Below, piece after piece: positions 26,022 to 35,115 of a stretch of DNA of 64,000 nt; the first letter of the stretch is position 1, and each line of letters opens with the position of its first letter. The stretch spans positions 1-64,000 of the forward strand of contig JACDGS010000014.1 of NCBI GenBank assembly GCA_013821455.1, in the 5' to 3' direction. The position numbers and the translations under genes were made by a program. The DNA is from Chthoniobacterales bacterium. GTDB lineage: Bacteria; Verrucomicrobiota; Verrucomicrobiia; Chthoniobacterales; UBA10450. The notes beneath the pieces are model-generated. The model saw only the letters and a program-made list of their open reading frames with translations, ran no database searches and was not told where the DNA came from.

Positions 26022-29000
26022 ATGGGCCTGAGCAAAAAAGAGAAACTGCAGCTCCTCACCATTTTGCTGGAGAGCCGGCATGGCGATCTGCGCGAGCAAA
26101 ATCTCAATCGTCAGGGCAAGGGCCACTTTCACGTTTCGGGCATGGGCCACGAAGCGCTCGCTGCGATTTCGTTCGCGACCGAGCCTGACGATTACATCTG
26201 CGGCTACTACCGCGATCGCGCGCTCGTCCTCGGCCGGGGTGTTACCTCGGCCGAGCTGGCGCTCGATTATTTCGCGAAGCGCAAAGGCCAAAGCCATGGC
26301 CGGCAAATGCCGTCGCATTACAGCTACGCGGCGCGCAACGTTTGGAGCGTGCCGACGCCGACCGGCGCGCAGCTTCTTCCGGCCTGCGGCATCGCGTGGG
26401 GACTGAAACTGGATGGCAAACCGAATTTCGTCATTGCCACGATCGGAGACGCGGCGACGCGGCAGGGCGATTTTTTCGAGGCGGTTTGTTTCGCGAAAGA
26501 ACGGAAGCTGCCGGTCCTTTTCGTCGTCGAGGACAACGCCTACGGGATCAGCAGCCCGACGCGGGAGATCAATCCTCTTGCCCTCGACGTCCTCCAGCCT
26601 AACGACTGGCAAATTCTCGACGGCAGCGATGTCGGCGCGGTTTATGACGCCGGCCAGAAAGCCATCGCTCATCTGCGCGGGGGCAAAGGTCCGGTTTTTT
26701 TCTGGGTAGAAATGGAGCGGCTCTCCAGCCACACCAGCTCCGACGACCACAAACTTTATCGCAGCGCGGAAGAGATTGAGAACCTGGCGAAAGCCGATCC
26801 CCTAACGAAGTGGCGCGACGGTCTCATCGCGGAAGGCGCTCTCACCCAGGCCGAGTTCGAAAAGCTCGACCAGGAAATCAAAGAGCGCATCCGGCAGGAA
26901 TTCATCGCCGCGGAGCGCGACGAGGACCCTTTGCCTAGCGAACTCGATCTGCAAGTAACCGGCGCGCTCCCGGAACTCGACGAGGAAGTCCTCCCCGCCG
27001 GCAAGTATCGCATCGGCGATGTGGTCAATCAGACCCTGCGCGCTGGCCTAACGAAAAGCCCCGGGCGAATTATCTTTGGCGAAGACATCGAAGATCCCAA
27101 GGGCGGCGTCTTCCGTCTCACCCAAAAACTTTCGACGGAATTTCCCGCGCAGGTTTTCAACTCGCCCCTCGCGGAGTCCACCATTCTCGGCGTCGCCTGC
27201 GGTCTCGCCTCCTACGGCAAACGCCCGGTCTTCGAGTTGCAGTTCGTCGACTTCATCGGGCCGGCGTGGAACCAGGTCGTGACCAATCTTTGCAATTTGC
27301 GCTGGCGTTCGTTCGGGACGTGGACTTGCCCGCTCGTTATCTACGCGCCCTACGGCGCCTACCTCCCGGGCGGTAGCCTGTGGCACAGTCAGGCGAACGA
27401 AGCTCCCCTCGCCCATTATCCCGGGATCAACATTGCGATCCCGAGCAACCCGGAAGACGCCGCCGGTCTGCTCTGGACCGCGATGCATTGCGAGGATCCG
27501 ACCTTCATCCTCATCCCGAAACATCTGCTCTGGGCCGAACACGAATCGGAGAAACCCATTCGCGCAGTGTCGTTAGGCAAAGCGCGCGTCGCGCGCGCAG
27601 GGTCCGATGTCACTGTCGTGGCCTGGGGCAACACGATGGAGAAGTCGCTCGAGGCACTCGTTAGGCTGGATGGAAACACCAGCGTGGAGTTGATCGATCT
27701 CCGCTCGATCGCTCCCTGGGATCGCGCGACGATTGAAGACTCCGTGCGGAAGACCGGCCGTCTCATTGTTGTGCAAGAGGACACGGAAAATTGCAGCGTT
27801 GGCCAGATGATCATCTCCCACATCGCGGGACAATCGGAGATCTGGGACGTGATGGTGAGTCCGCCGATCCTCGTCAGTAAAGGCAACGTCATGATCGGCT
27901 ACAACCCGATCTACGAATATGCGGCGCTGCCCGATGTCGAGCGCATCGTTAGGGCGATCGAACGCTCGGTCTCCACGCGGAGCGAGCGCGTTGTAGCCGG
28001 GGGCGCTGACCCCGGCCGCGCCAAGCCCAGCCAGGCGATAGACCAGCCGGCGTCACCGCCGCCGGCTACAGCACGCGGTCAGAAAATTACGGTGCCGATC
28101 ATGGGTGAAGGCATTCGCTCGGCCAAAGTCGTGGCGCTTTTGAAGAAGCCGGGTGACTCGATAGCGCTGGACGATGCCCTTTGTGAAGTCGAGACCGACA
28201 AAGCCGTTTACCCGATCGAATCCTCTTTCGCCGGAACGATGGGCGAATGGAAAATTGCCGTCGATGACACGGTCGAGATTGGCCAGGAACTTGGTTCCAT
28301 TTTCGCTGAAGGCGACGACCTCGCCGAACAGATCGCCGAAACAGCCGAGGTGTCGCCGCGGGTTCAACCGGCTGGAACGGCAAAGACGGAAAGAAAAATT
28401 ACCGCAAGAGAACCGGCGCTTTCCGCCACGATCACGCGCAAGCTCGGCCGCGTGGTTCCGGCAAATTTGCAGATCGACGCGCGCTGGCAGGCCGTGCGGG
28501 ACACGCGGGAAGCCGCGAAGAAAAGCGGCGAGAAAGATGCGCCGTCACCGTCCGTCATGGTCGCCTGGGCGGTGGTGCGCGCGATGGAAAATCACGCCGC
28601 CTTCCGCAGCCTCATGCAGGACGACGACCGCATCGTCGAGCAGGATGAATTTGATTTGGGCGTGGCTGTTTCGCTGCCGGACGATTGCCTGGCCACCGCC
28701 GTCGTTAGGCGTGCGAATACGCTCAATTGGCCAGAGTTCGTTAGGCAGTATCGCGACGCGGTCGGCGCGACTCGCGATGGCCGTGTGGACGCGATGAATG
28801 CGCCGCTGGTTATCAGCAGCTTGGGGGCATTTGGCGTGCGCGCGGCCGCGCCCATCGTCGTCCCGCCTTCGGTCGGCACGCTCTTCGTCGGTTCCGCACA
28901 TCACGAGCTCTTGCCTAACGGAAAGCAACCGCGGAGCGAAGAGGTGATCACGCTTTCGCTGACTTTCGACCATCGCGTAGTGAACGGCGCCGGCGCGGCC

Positions 29001-29102
29001 AACTTCGTGCACGAGATCAAGGAACTGATCGAGGTCTTCACTATTCCAGGAAGTCAGGCTTCCAGCCTGACTCGGCGGACGGGCTTCCAGCCTGCCCAGT
29101 AA
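26022..29102 (+). CDS. Fused 2-oxoacid dehydrogenase E1alpha-E1beta-E2
   Basis: 1026 residues from the ATG at 26022 (a TTG start at 25932 would add 30 unlikely residues). Domains: E1 alpha (about 1-320; thiamine-diphosphate motif G-D-A-A-T near 142 to N-A-Y-G-I near 172), E1 beta (about 325-650), lipoyl domain (about 685-760; E-T-D-K-A with lipoyl-Lys727) and E2 catalytic domain (about 810-1010). The E2 motif reads D-H-R-V-V-N-G, with Asn988 where Asp is usual. No peripheral-subunit-binding domain for E3 is visible. The enzyme should oxidatively decarboxylate a 2-oxoacid (pyruvate or branched chain) to acyl-CoA. No E3 gene is adjacent. Confidence 0.9.
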   Translation: MGLSKKEKLQLLTILLESRHGDLREQNLNRQGKGHFHVSGMGHEALAAISFATEPDDYICGYYRDRALVLGRGVTSAELALDYFAKRKGQSHGRQMPSHYSYAARNVWSVPTPTGAQLLPACGIAWGLKLDGKPNFVIATIGDAATRQGDFFEAVCFAKERKLPVLFVVEDNAYGISSPTREINPLALDVLQPNDWQILDGSDVGAVYDAGQKAIAHLRGGKGPVFFWVEMERLSSHTSSDDHKLYRSAEEIENLAKADPLTKWRDGLIAEGALTQAEFEKLDQEIKERIRQEFIAAERDEDPLPSELDLQVTGALPELDEEVLPAGKYRIGDVVNQTLRAGLTKSPGRIIFGEDIEDPKGGVFRLTQKLSTEFPAQVFNSPLAESTILGVACGLASYGKRPVFELQFVDFIGPAWNQVVTNLCNLRWRSFGTWTCPLVIYAPYGAYLPGGSLWHSQANEAPLAHYPGINIAIPSNPEDAAGLLWTAMHCEDPTFILIPKHLLWAEHESEKPIRAVSLGKARVARAGSDVTVVAWGNTMEKSLEALVRLDGNTSVELIDLRSIAPWDRATIEDSVRKTGRLIVVQEDTENCSVGQMIISHIAGQSEIWDVMVSPPILVSKGNVMIGYNPIYEYAALPDVERIVRAIERSVSTRSERVVAGGADPGRAKPSQAIDQPASPPPATARGQKITVPIMGEGIRSAKVVALLKKPGDSIALDDALCEVETDKAVYPIESSFAGTMGEWKIAVDDTVEIGQELGSIFAEGDDLAEQIAETAEVSPRVQPAGTAKTERKITAREPALSATITRKLGRVVPANLQIDARWQAVRDTREAAKKSGEKDAPSPSVMVAWAVVRAMENHAAFRSLMQDDDRIVEQDEFDLGVAVSLPDDCLATAVVRRANTLNWPEFVRQYRDAVGATRDGRVDAMNAPLVISSLGAFGVRAAAPIVVPPSVGTLFVGSAHHELLPNGKQPRSEEVITLSLTFDHRVVNGAGAANFVHEIKELIEVFTIPGSQASSLTRRTGFQPAQ
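27992..28070. repeat. TGTAGCCGG inverted repeat inside the fused dehydrogenase
   Basis: The 79-bp segment begins TGTAGCCGGGGGC and ends GCCGCCGGCTACA, with complementary ends and an internal GGCGCTGACCCCGG palindrome, typical of an intergenic REP-like element. Here it is in frame and encodes the Ala/Pro/Gly-rich linker between E1beta and the lipoyl domain (about residues 657-683). Confidence 0.65.
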
Positions 29103-29156
29103 CAGCCGACAAGCTAGAAGCTCGTCGGCCGAGTCAGGCTGGAAGCCCGACTTCCG
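29050..29156. repeat. GGAAGTCAGGC inverted repeat between convergent genes
   Basis: The 28-bp arms (29050-29077 and 29129-29156) are inverted with a single mismatch. The unit supplies the last about 17 codons of the dehydrogenase (ending at 29102) and the last codons of the convergent SGNH hydrolase (stop at 29134). Related copies lie at 45201-45315, 51809-51858 and 54045-54094. Confidence 0.85.
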
Positions 29157-29769
29157 AGCAATGCTGCCGCCACCGGGAAATCAGCGCTTCCCACTCCGCA
29201 TACGCTTTCGCCGAAGGGTGCAGCCCGTCCGCTGCGACTAACGAACTATCCGCGCCCATCTTTTTGCTAGGCGAAAAAATATCGACGAGCGGCAAGCCGC
29301 GTTTCGCCGCTTCCTCCGCAATCACGCAGTTGAATTCTCCAAGCCCCGCGCTGATGTCGCGTCCGCGCGCATAAGTCGGCCCGTCGGGCGTCACAGAAAA
29401 ATCCGGAATGTTGATCACAAACAAACGCTTCTCGTTAGGCAAGATCACGAGCATCTCGTCCATGATCTGCCCCAGGCGTGTGCGAAAGGCCGTCTCTTCC
29501 ACTCCTTGCACCCAATCGTTCACTCCAAGCATGAGCGAGCCGAAGTCCGGTTTGGCCATGCGGAACTGCGGCAGCTCGCGCTCGATCGCATCTTGCGTCG
29601 TCCAGCCGGTGCGCGACGGATTCGAAACCAGAGAAACCAGGAACCCACTTCTCGTTAGGCGTTGCGCGAGCAGCGCTGGCCAGGACTCTTCTTCGGTCGC
29701 GCCTTCGCCGATCGAATACGAGTCACCGATCACGGCATAACGAATTTTAGTCGGCGCGGAGAGTTTCAC
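29134..29769 (-). CDS. SGNH/GDSL-type esterase
   Basis: Block I is A-V-I-G-D-S-Y-S-I-G-E-G (nucleophile Ser), the Asn block is L-G-V-N-D-W, and block V is D-G-L-H-P-S (catalytic Asp and His). I prefer the GTG at 29769, giving 211 residues beginning just before block I; the ATG at 29844 would overlap the upstream gene by about 100 bases. No signal peptide is seen, so a cytoplasmic esterase or lipase is likely. The C-terminal S-E-V-G-L-P-A comes from the palindromic repeat. Confidence 0.82.
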   Translation of the reverse strand: MKLSAPTKIRYAVIGDSYSIGEGATEEESWPALLAQRLTRSGFLVSLVSNPSRTGWTTQDAIERELPQFRMAKPDFGSLMLGVNDWVQGVEETAFRTRLGQIMDEMLVILPNEKRLFVINIPDFSVTPDGPTYARGRDISAGLGEFNCVIAEEAAKRGLPLVDIFSPSKKMGADSSLVAADGLHPSAKAYAEWEALISRWRQHCSEVGLPA

Positions 29770-30244
29770 GGGCCGAATCCAAGCGTTTGCTTTCCACTTT
29801 TTCAGCCTGCTCGAGGGCTCGTCTTTCGAGTCGGTCGAAGTCAATTTGTTCGAGAATGGGCGAAGTTGTTTTCACCGCCGCGAGAGCGCGCCATAACAGG
29901 CGTTTCCCGGTTATGCCGGCGTAGAGGACTTCGAGCGATTGCAGCAACCCCAGATCCGCGTCGTCACCCGTCGAAAAACCGAGTTTGGCGCGACCGAATT
30001 TCTCTGCCACCCATGCTCCTGCGTTGCGCACGCTCCCCACTTCGCCACCGAGCGCAGTCATCAAATCGTGCAGCGTTTCGTGATCGGATTTTACTTCGCC
30101 TGCCAGCTCCCGGAAAAACGGCCCAAGCGAATCTTCGGCGTGCATGGCGGCGAGGTGCTCAATCAACTCGACGGCACCGACGCCGCCGGCGTAGTGATCT
30201 CTGAGATAAATTTCGAGATCGGTGCTGATCTTTTTCTCGGACAT
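29747..30244 (-). CDS. Hypothetical helical protein, ferritin-like
   Basis: About 165 residues from the ATG at 30244 (MSEKKISTDLEIYLRDHYAG). The protein is almost entirely helical with regularly spaced Glu and His (H-L-A-A-M-H-A-E-D; K-S-D-H-E-T-L-H), which suggests a four-helix ferritin/hemerythrin-like bundle, but the metal ligands are not certain. It overlaps the SGNH esterase downstream and is divergent from dinB. Function not assigned. Confidence 0.65.
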   Translation of the reverse strand: MSEKKISTDLEIYLRDHYAGGVGAVELIEHLAAMHAEDSLGPFFRELAGEVKSDHETLHDLMTALGGEVGSVRNAGAWVAEKFGRAKLGFSTGDDADLGLLQSLEVLYAGITGKRLLWRALAAVKTTSPILEQIDFDRLERRALEQAEKVESKRLDSARETLRAD

Positions 30245-30307
30245 GGCCTCTTCCTTGTTAATCGCAGCGCCAGCCTTTTCAAGACGCGATCGACCCCGCT
30301 TGCTTGC

Positions 30308-31399
30308 GTGAACGGTCATCTGCGATTGCCTTGTTGCGTGCACGCCCCGCCGAAACCGCGCGCCATTATCCATCTCGACATGGATTGCTTTTACGCGGCG
30401 ATTGAGGTGCGCGACCGGCCGGAGCTACGGGGCAAACCGGTCGGCGTCGGCGGCGCGCGCGATCGCCGGGGCGTGCTGACGACCTGCAATTACGAAGCGC
30501 GTAAATTCGGTGTGCATTCCGCGATGCCGACTTTCATGGCGCTGCAGCGCTGCCCGAAATTGATCGTGCTGCCGACGCGCTTCGATGTTTATCGGCGCGA
30601 GTCGGCGGTGATCCGAGCGATCCTGCATCGCTTCACGCCGCTGGTCGAGCCGCTCTCGCTCGATGAGGCTTACCTCGATGTGAGCGCGCATCCCGGCGCG
30701 CCCGGCGCGCTGGCCGAAGTCATTCGGAAATTGATTTTTCAAAAGACGAAACTGACCGCGTCCGCGGGGATCGCGCCTAACAAACTCGTGGCCAAGATCG
30801 CCAGCGACCGGAATAAGCCTAACGGGCAATGCGAAGTTTTGCCTAACGAAGTCGGCGAGTTCATGGCGGCGCTGCCCGTGCGCAAAATCTGGGGCATCGG
30901 CGCGGTCACGGAGCAAAAGCTGCGGCAGCGCGGAATCGAGACCTGCGGCGATCTCCAACGCTTTTCGCGCCTGCAACTCTTGGAGATTTTCGGAAAATTT
31001 GGCGGCGAACTCTACGATCTCGCGCGCGGGATTGACGAGCGCGAGGTCGAACCGCACCGCGAAAGAAAATCGCTCAGCAACGAAGAGACCTTCTCCTCCA
31101 ATCTGGAAACGCTCGAAGCCTGCGCGGAGCGCCTGGAGGAGCTGTTCGCCGAGCTGATGGCGGAACTCGCCCAGAAGGAAAACGCGCGCACAGTCACGAA
31201 AATTTTCGTGAAGCTCAAGTTCGCCGATTTCACCCGTACGACGGTGGAACGTGCCGGCCGCGCGCCGTCGTTAGGCGAATACGGCGTGTTGCTCGCCGAG
31301 GCGTTCGCACGCACGGGGAAGAGCGTGCGGCTGATGGGTGTGGGCGTACGTTTCGCGTCAGCCGATTTGCCGGAGGCGGCGCAGTTACCTTTGCTCTGA
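30308..31399 (+). CDS. dinB: DNA polymerase IV (Y-family)
   Basis: About 363 residues. Catalytic acids are visible in L-D-M-D-C-F-Y-A-A-I-E and S-L-D-E-A-Y-L-D-V; A-G-I-A-P-N-K-L-V-A-K-I-A-S is the conserved palm segment, and the helix-hairpin-helix I-W-G-I-G lies near residue 195. It is a lesion-bypass polymerase of the cytoplasm. No ATG lies upstream of the first motif in frame; GTG at 30308 or 30338 are the candidates. No beta-clamp-binding tail is obvious beyond Q-L-P-L-L at the C-terminus, which itself fits a clamp motif. Confidence 0.93.
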   Translation: MNGHLRLPCCVHAPPKPRAIIHLDMDCFYAAIEVRDRPELRGKPVGVGGARDRRGVLTTCNYEARKFGVHSAMPTFMALQRCPKLIVLPTRFDVYRRESAVIRAILHRFTPLVEPLSLDEAYLDVSAHPGAPGALAEVIRKLIFQKTKLTASAGIAPNKLVAKIASDRNKPNGQCEVLPNEVGEFMAALPVRKIWGIGAVTEQKLRQRGIETCGDLQRFSRLQLLEIFGKFGGELYDLARGIDEREVEPHRERKSLSNEETFSSNLETLEACAERLEELFAELMAELAQKENARTVTKIFVKLKFADFTRTTVERAGRAPSLGEYGVLLAEAFARTGKSVRLMGVGVRFASADLPEAAQLPLL

Positions 31400-31832
31400 A
31401 CTTCGGCGCAAGATCTCTGATAGCGCAGACATCGGGTGTGCCGGCGACGGCGTCCCCTGTTCGCGAACTTTCTTTTCGCGTGTCCAATTCCCGGGAGTCA
31501 GCACGGAAAAAAAGTTCGTCGCGCAGGAGTATCGCGACCAGCACGCGACACGTGCCTTGCCCGCTCAGAGGCAGACCGAATACCACCTTGTCCTCAGACT
31601 TGGAAGAGGCGGGTCTGTAAGACCGCTTGCCAACAAGAAGGCTTTTCTATTTCTTCGCCAGATATGGCTAGACAATTCAAACCTGTTCGTTTCTTCGCTA
31701 TGATGCGACGCGCGATGTCGATAAAATAACTAGTCCTATACTCGTTAGGCGGCCTGCGGAAACGTGCTTGTAAGCGCCAGGCCTTCGCGCGAGAAGTGGC
31801 TCATGATCGCTCTGGTAAGGATGCACGGCCCC
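31400..31832. other. Gene-free stretch between dinB and the acetyltransferase
   Basis: 433 bases with no supportable gene; the translations lack family features. It holds one exact copy of the dispersed motif at 31742, preceded by TATAC as in the copy at 17185. A short GGCGGGTCTGTAAGACCGC palindrome lies near 31608-31626. Confidence 0.5.
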
Positions 31833-32324
31833 ATGAAGACCAATCAATCCAACCCACCTGCGGATGAAATCTCGATTAAGATGGATAATTTGCGCGGGCC
31901 GGAAATTGCCGCCCTGCTCGAGGAGCATCTTGAAGATATGATCGCGGCCTCGCCTCCGGAAAGCCGGCATGTCCTCGACTTGGAAGGTCTGCGCCGACCC
32001 GATATCTCTTTCTGGTGCGCGTGGCAGGGACCGACTCTTCTCGGGTGCGGGGCCTTAAAGGAGTTGGATGCGAGGCATGCGGAGATAAAGTCGATGCGAA
32101 CGGCTCGCAATCAGCGCGGCAAAGGAGTGGGGACGCGCATTCTGGAGCGTCTCATCGCGGAAGCGCGGCGGCGCGACTACCGCCGGCTAAGTCTCGAGAC
32201 GGGATCAATGGAGTTTTTCGCGCCGGCGCGCCGGCTCTACGGGAAGTTTGGCTTCGCGCTTTGTGCGCCTTTCGCCAGTTATAAGAACGATCCGAACAGT
32301 GTCTTTATGACGATGGAACTCTAA
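31833..32324 (+). CDS. GNAT family N-acetyltransferase
   Basis: About 163 residues from the ATG at 31833, which has AAGGA 11 bases upstream. The acetyl-CoA loop reads R-N-Q-R-G-K-G-V-G-T-R near residue 90, flanked by the expected beta-4 (A-E-I-K-S-M-R) and by L-S-L-E-T-G and L-Y-G-K-F-G-F further on. The size and the C-terminal F-M-T-M-E-L fit the PaiA/YsnE-like group. Substrate unknown. Confidence 0.87.
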   Translation: MKTNQSNPPADEISIKMDNLRGPEIAALLEEHLEDMIAASPPESRHVLDLEGLRRPDISFWCAWQGPTLLGCGALKELDARHAEIKSMRTARNQRGKGVGTRILERLIAEARRRDYRRLSLETGSMEFFAPARRLYGKFGFALCAPFASYKNDPNSVFMTMEL

Positions 32325-32513
32325 AGCGTTAGCGTGGCTGAACGATGCGCTCGCATGCTACAGAGCGTAGAGTATGGCGAAGCCGAAGAAGAACTCGCAA
32401 TCCTTTACTCGTTAGGGGAAGAGGGGCCGACCTCGCGCGAGCAGCCGCCGTTCTCTCATTCCCCGGACGCCGGCTCAGCAGCAGATTTAGCCTGACCTCA
32501 ACTTCCTGCAGGA

Positions 32514-33605
32514 CTACGGGTGCAGGAGTGTTACATCAATGTCGCTGAGCTTCGCGCAGCCGCAAAGTAGCATGGCCTCGTCTAACTCTCGCCGGAGGAT
32601 CTCAAGAACTCGCAGGGCCCCTTTTTCCCCCGCGACACATAACCCCCAAAGAATGGGCCGGCCCACCAGGACGGCCCGAGCCCCGAGCGCGATAGCCTTA
32701 AGCACGTCGCTTCCACGCCGAATCCCACTATCTACGTAAACCTCACAAAGGTCGCCCGCGGCCGCGACCACATGGGGCAACACTTCGCAGGTAGCGGGCG
32801 CTGTATCGAGCTGACGTCCGCCGTGGTTAGACACCACCACCGCCTTAGCTCCGTGTTCCGCGGCCCGGCGCGCGTCCTCGCCGCGACATACTCCTTTCAC
32901 TACCACCGGCAAATGGGTTGAGTGGCATAACCAATCCAAATCCGCAAACCCGAGGTCCTGCTTAAAGTTTGTCCGCACATAGACGGCGAGGCCTGAGCCT
33001 TGCACTTCCGGCAAGCCTCCTTTGCCTAACGAGCAAAGGTTTGCCACGACGAGTCCTTCCGGCAATTGGAAATTGTTTCGGACATCACGCTCTCGTGTGC
33101 CTAACCCCGGGGCATCGACCGTCAGGACGATCGCCTCGGCCCCGGCTGCCTCAGCCCGTTGCAACAACGCGCGGGTGACTTCGCGATCCTTATAGATATA
33201 AAGTTGAAACCAGCGCGGACTCCCCGCCTGAGCGAAGACCGGCTCCATCGCAGTATTCGAGAGAGAACTAAGGATGAATCCAGTGCGAGCGGCCCTGGCA
33301 GCTCGCGCGGTAGCTATCTCTCCTTCTTCGCAAGCGAGCTTATGGAAAGCGGTAGGCGCGACCAGGATCGGCAGCGACACCGGTTGGCCAAGCACGGTCG
33401 TGCTCAAGTCGCGAGCGGCGACTCCGGCCAGGACACGATAGTAGAGTTTCAATCGCGTCCACCCGTCGGTATTCTCACGTAGGGTTAGCTCGTCCAGTGC
33501 GCCGCCTTCATAGTAATCGAAGGCCTCCTTTGGTATACGCGCGGCGGCGGCCAGGGCATAATCAGCGACATTCAGGAGCGGCCCGGAAGGTTCGAGAGTC
33601 GCCAT
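32514..33605 (-). CDS. FMN-dependent alpha-hydroxyacid oxidase
   Basis: 363 residues of the lactate/glycolate oxidase type, a TIM barrel with FMN. Visible: Y-Y-E-G-G-A near residue 30, P-I-L-V-A-P-T-A-F-H, V-V-V-K-G-V, the catalytic S-N-H-G-G-R-Q-L-D, and D-S-G-I-R-R-G near residue 290 for the FMN phosphate. It oxidises an L-2-hydroxyacid to a 2-oxoacid, with oxygen or a quinone as acceptor. ATG at 33605. Extended copies of the dispersed motif lie on both sides (32401 and 33763), in the same orientation. Confidence 0.92.
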   Translation of the reverse strand: MATLEPSGPLLNVADYALAAAARIPKEAFDYYEGGALDELTLRENTDGWTRLKLYYRVLAGVAARDLSTTVLGQPVSLPILVAPTAFHKLACEEGEIATARAARAARTGFILSSLSNTAMEPVFAQAGSPRWFQLYIYKDREVTRALLQRAEAAGAEAIVLTVDAPGLGTRERDVRNNFQLPEGLVVANLCSLGKGGLPEVQGSGLAVYVRTNFKQDLGFADLDWLCHSTHLPVVVKGVCRGEDARRAAEHGAKAVVVSNHGGRQLDTAPATCEVLPHVVAAAGDLCEVYVDSGIRRGSDVLKAIALGARAVLVGRPILWGLCVAGEKGALRVLEILRRELDEAMLLCGCAKLSDIDVTLLHP

Positions 33606-33814
33606 GCCTGGAAACTGCCAGAATCAGTTCCTCACAGTCAAACAGATTGCGACTCTAACGGGTGCGAGAACAAACCGACGGACCTGTGAGGGGGCAAGAG
33701 CAGGGCACAGTTGAGGCGAGCTGTGCGTCATTGCCTTTTGGCAAAAGAACCCACCGGGCCTGCCCTTTACTCGTTAGGCGAGTTGCGGCCTACGATCCCG
33801 ATGGAAGCGCGTTG

Positions 33815-34153
33815 CTACAGGGCCGCCACGAGGAGCAATGGCACAATCTTCGTCGCGGCGAGTTCCGCTGCTTTTATGGTCAGCCTCTCGGCACGCTCTT
33901 GCGCGGCAACCGACTGACTGGCGACGAAGTTTTTCGCTACGATTGTCTGCGCACTAACGAGTTCATCGAACTCATCCTGATTCATGTCCCTATTACTGAC
34001 GTCAATCGTCCATTGCTCGAGTTGTTCGGCGCTGGACTTAATGAAGGCTTCGGAAGCGGCCTTGCCATCGTTAATCAATTGTTCGAACTGCGCCTTGGCG
34101 TCGGCTACGGTCGGATCTTTGATTTGGTTTAGGGCATCTTGAAGGTTCGACAT
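33815..34153 (-). CDS. Small hypothetical helical protein
   Basis: 112 residues, helical and Ala/Glu/Gln-rich, with no signal peptide. The C-terminal K-I-V-P-L-L-L-V-A-A-L is weakly hydrophobic. It starts eight bases after the lipoprotein stop, so they share an operon. An open frame on the opposite strand (33662-34132) is longer but less protein-like. No family is recognised. Confidence 0.55.
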   Translation of the reverse strand: MSNLQDALNQIKDPTVADAKAQFEQLINDGKAASEAFIKSSAEQLEQWTIDVSNRDMNQDEFDELVSAQTIVAKNFVASQSVAAQERAERLTIKAAELAATKIVPLLLVAAL

Positions 34154-34161
34154 AGATAAAC

Positions 34162-34590
34162 TCAGTTTGATGTTTGCTGAAGGAAAAGGTCGTAGTTTTG
34201 CTGGAGCTGTTTCTTCTTATTGGCAGCGAAGCTTGGACTGAGCGAGTGCTGTTTCCGGACGAGGGCCGCATCACGCTGGAAGAGTCCGGCTGAATTCTTG
34301 ATAAATACCTTGCGTGCGGGCACTGCCTTCGGCACGGCAGCTTCCGCATCTGTGAATTGCTGGGTCACCTTCGCTACTTCGCTCTCGAAACTTGCCTGAT
34401 CCCACGGCGCGGGCGTGGCGGAGGCGGAACGCGTGTGATTGTCGATGAAGGCCAAATGAGCGCCCTTTAGCTGCTGGATGCTGACCCGGCTGGAGGACTC
34501 TGTCACCGTGGCGCAGGCGCCGAGGGAAAACGCGATGGCACACATCATGATACCGCGCGCCGCGATTGAAGGAGAGAGGTGTTTAAACAT
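34162..34590 (-). CDS. Lipoprotein, hypothetical
   Basis: 142 residues from the ATG at 34590. A lipobox L-G-A-C at residues 23-26 follows a hydrophobic stretch; a start at the Met-Met near residue 15 would also work. The mature protein is helical (Q-Q-L-K-G-A-H-L, then K-K-K-Q-L-Q-Q-N-Y-D-L-F at the end). It probably sits in the outer or inner membrane. Function unknown. Confidence 0.65.
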   Translation of the reverse strand: MFKHLSPSIAARGIMMCAIAFSLGACATVTESSSRVSIQQLKGAHLAFIDNHTRSASATPAPWDQASFESEVAKVTQQFTDAEAAVPKAVPARKVFIKNSAGLFQRDAALVRKQHSLSPSFAANKKKQLQQNYDLFLQQTSN

Positions 34591-34676
34591 AGCGAAGATG
34601 GAGATTTGCCGATTTATATTGGATCGGGAGATGGCCGGTAAAGAGAAATCTCAGATTATTTTTTTCGCTTAGAAGC

Positions 34677-35006
34677 TCAATAGAATCGGTCGCAAAATTG
34701 TTGGTCCGGAGTCATCGCCGCAATGAAATGCAACGAACCGCTAATAAATAGCAATCTACCGCAAGCGGACCGTGCAGGTGCTGGGTTGCGATCGAACGCT
34801 TCCTCGATCCGGCCATATCTCGCCCCGGCGAAATAATCCACCAGCGGCCGGCGACAGAACGAGCAAGATTTCGCCGAAATTAGAAGACTAACAACATTAC
34901 GACTAAAGGAATACGAACGGGTAAAGTGACCAAGCGGGCGCGCGCGTACGCCACGGCCCTTAGATACTAACGCGATCCTTTCTTGTAGGTCAGGTTTTGG
35001 CTGCAT
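34677..35006 (-). pseudogene. Possible folC 3' remnant
   Basis: The last about 45 codons of this minus-strand frame (R-Y-G-R-I-E-E-A-F-D-R-N-P, then R-L-L-F-I-S-G-S-L-H-F-I-A) resemble the C-terminal G-S-L-x-x-V/I strand of folylpolyglutamate synthase. The upstream part does not, and the region 34591-35115 holds no other supportable gene. I treat this as a weak decay remnant. Confidence 0.25.
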
Positions 35007-35115
35007 CCAAGGCTAACTCTCAAACGATCTTTGGAGAATCCCTCTGCATCCAGGAACTTGTTCGCTATATTATCGGGAAAATTTATTTTAGCAGAAATCC
35101 GCCCTCAAAAGAACT

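Noticed and set aside
27992-28070. Possible gene boundary between separate E1 and E2 genes
   Set aside because: The frame is open throughout with no start codon or ribosome site near the lipoyl domain, so a single fused gene is the better reading.
33662-34132. Plus-strand frame of 156 residues opposite the small minus-strand gene
   Set aside because: Its translation has no family features. The minus-strand frames form a compact operon with a lipoprotein and have more natural composition.
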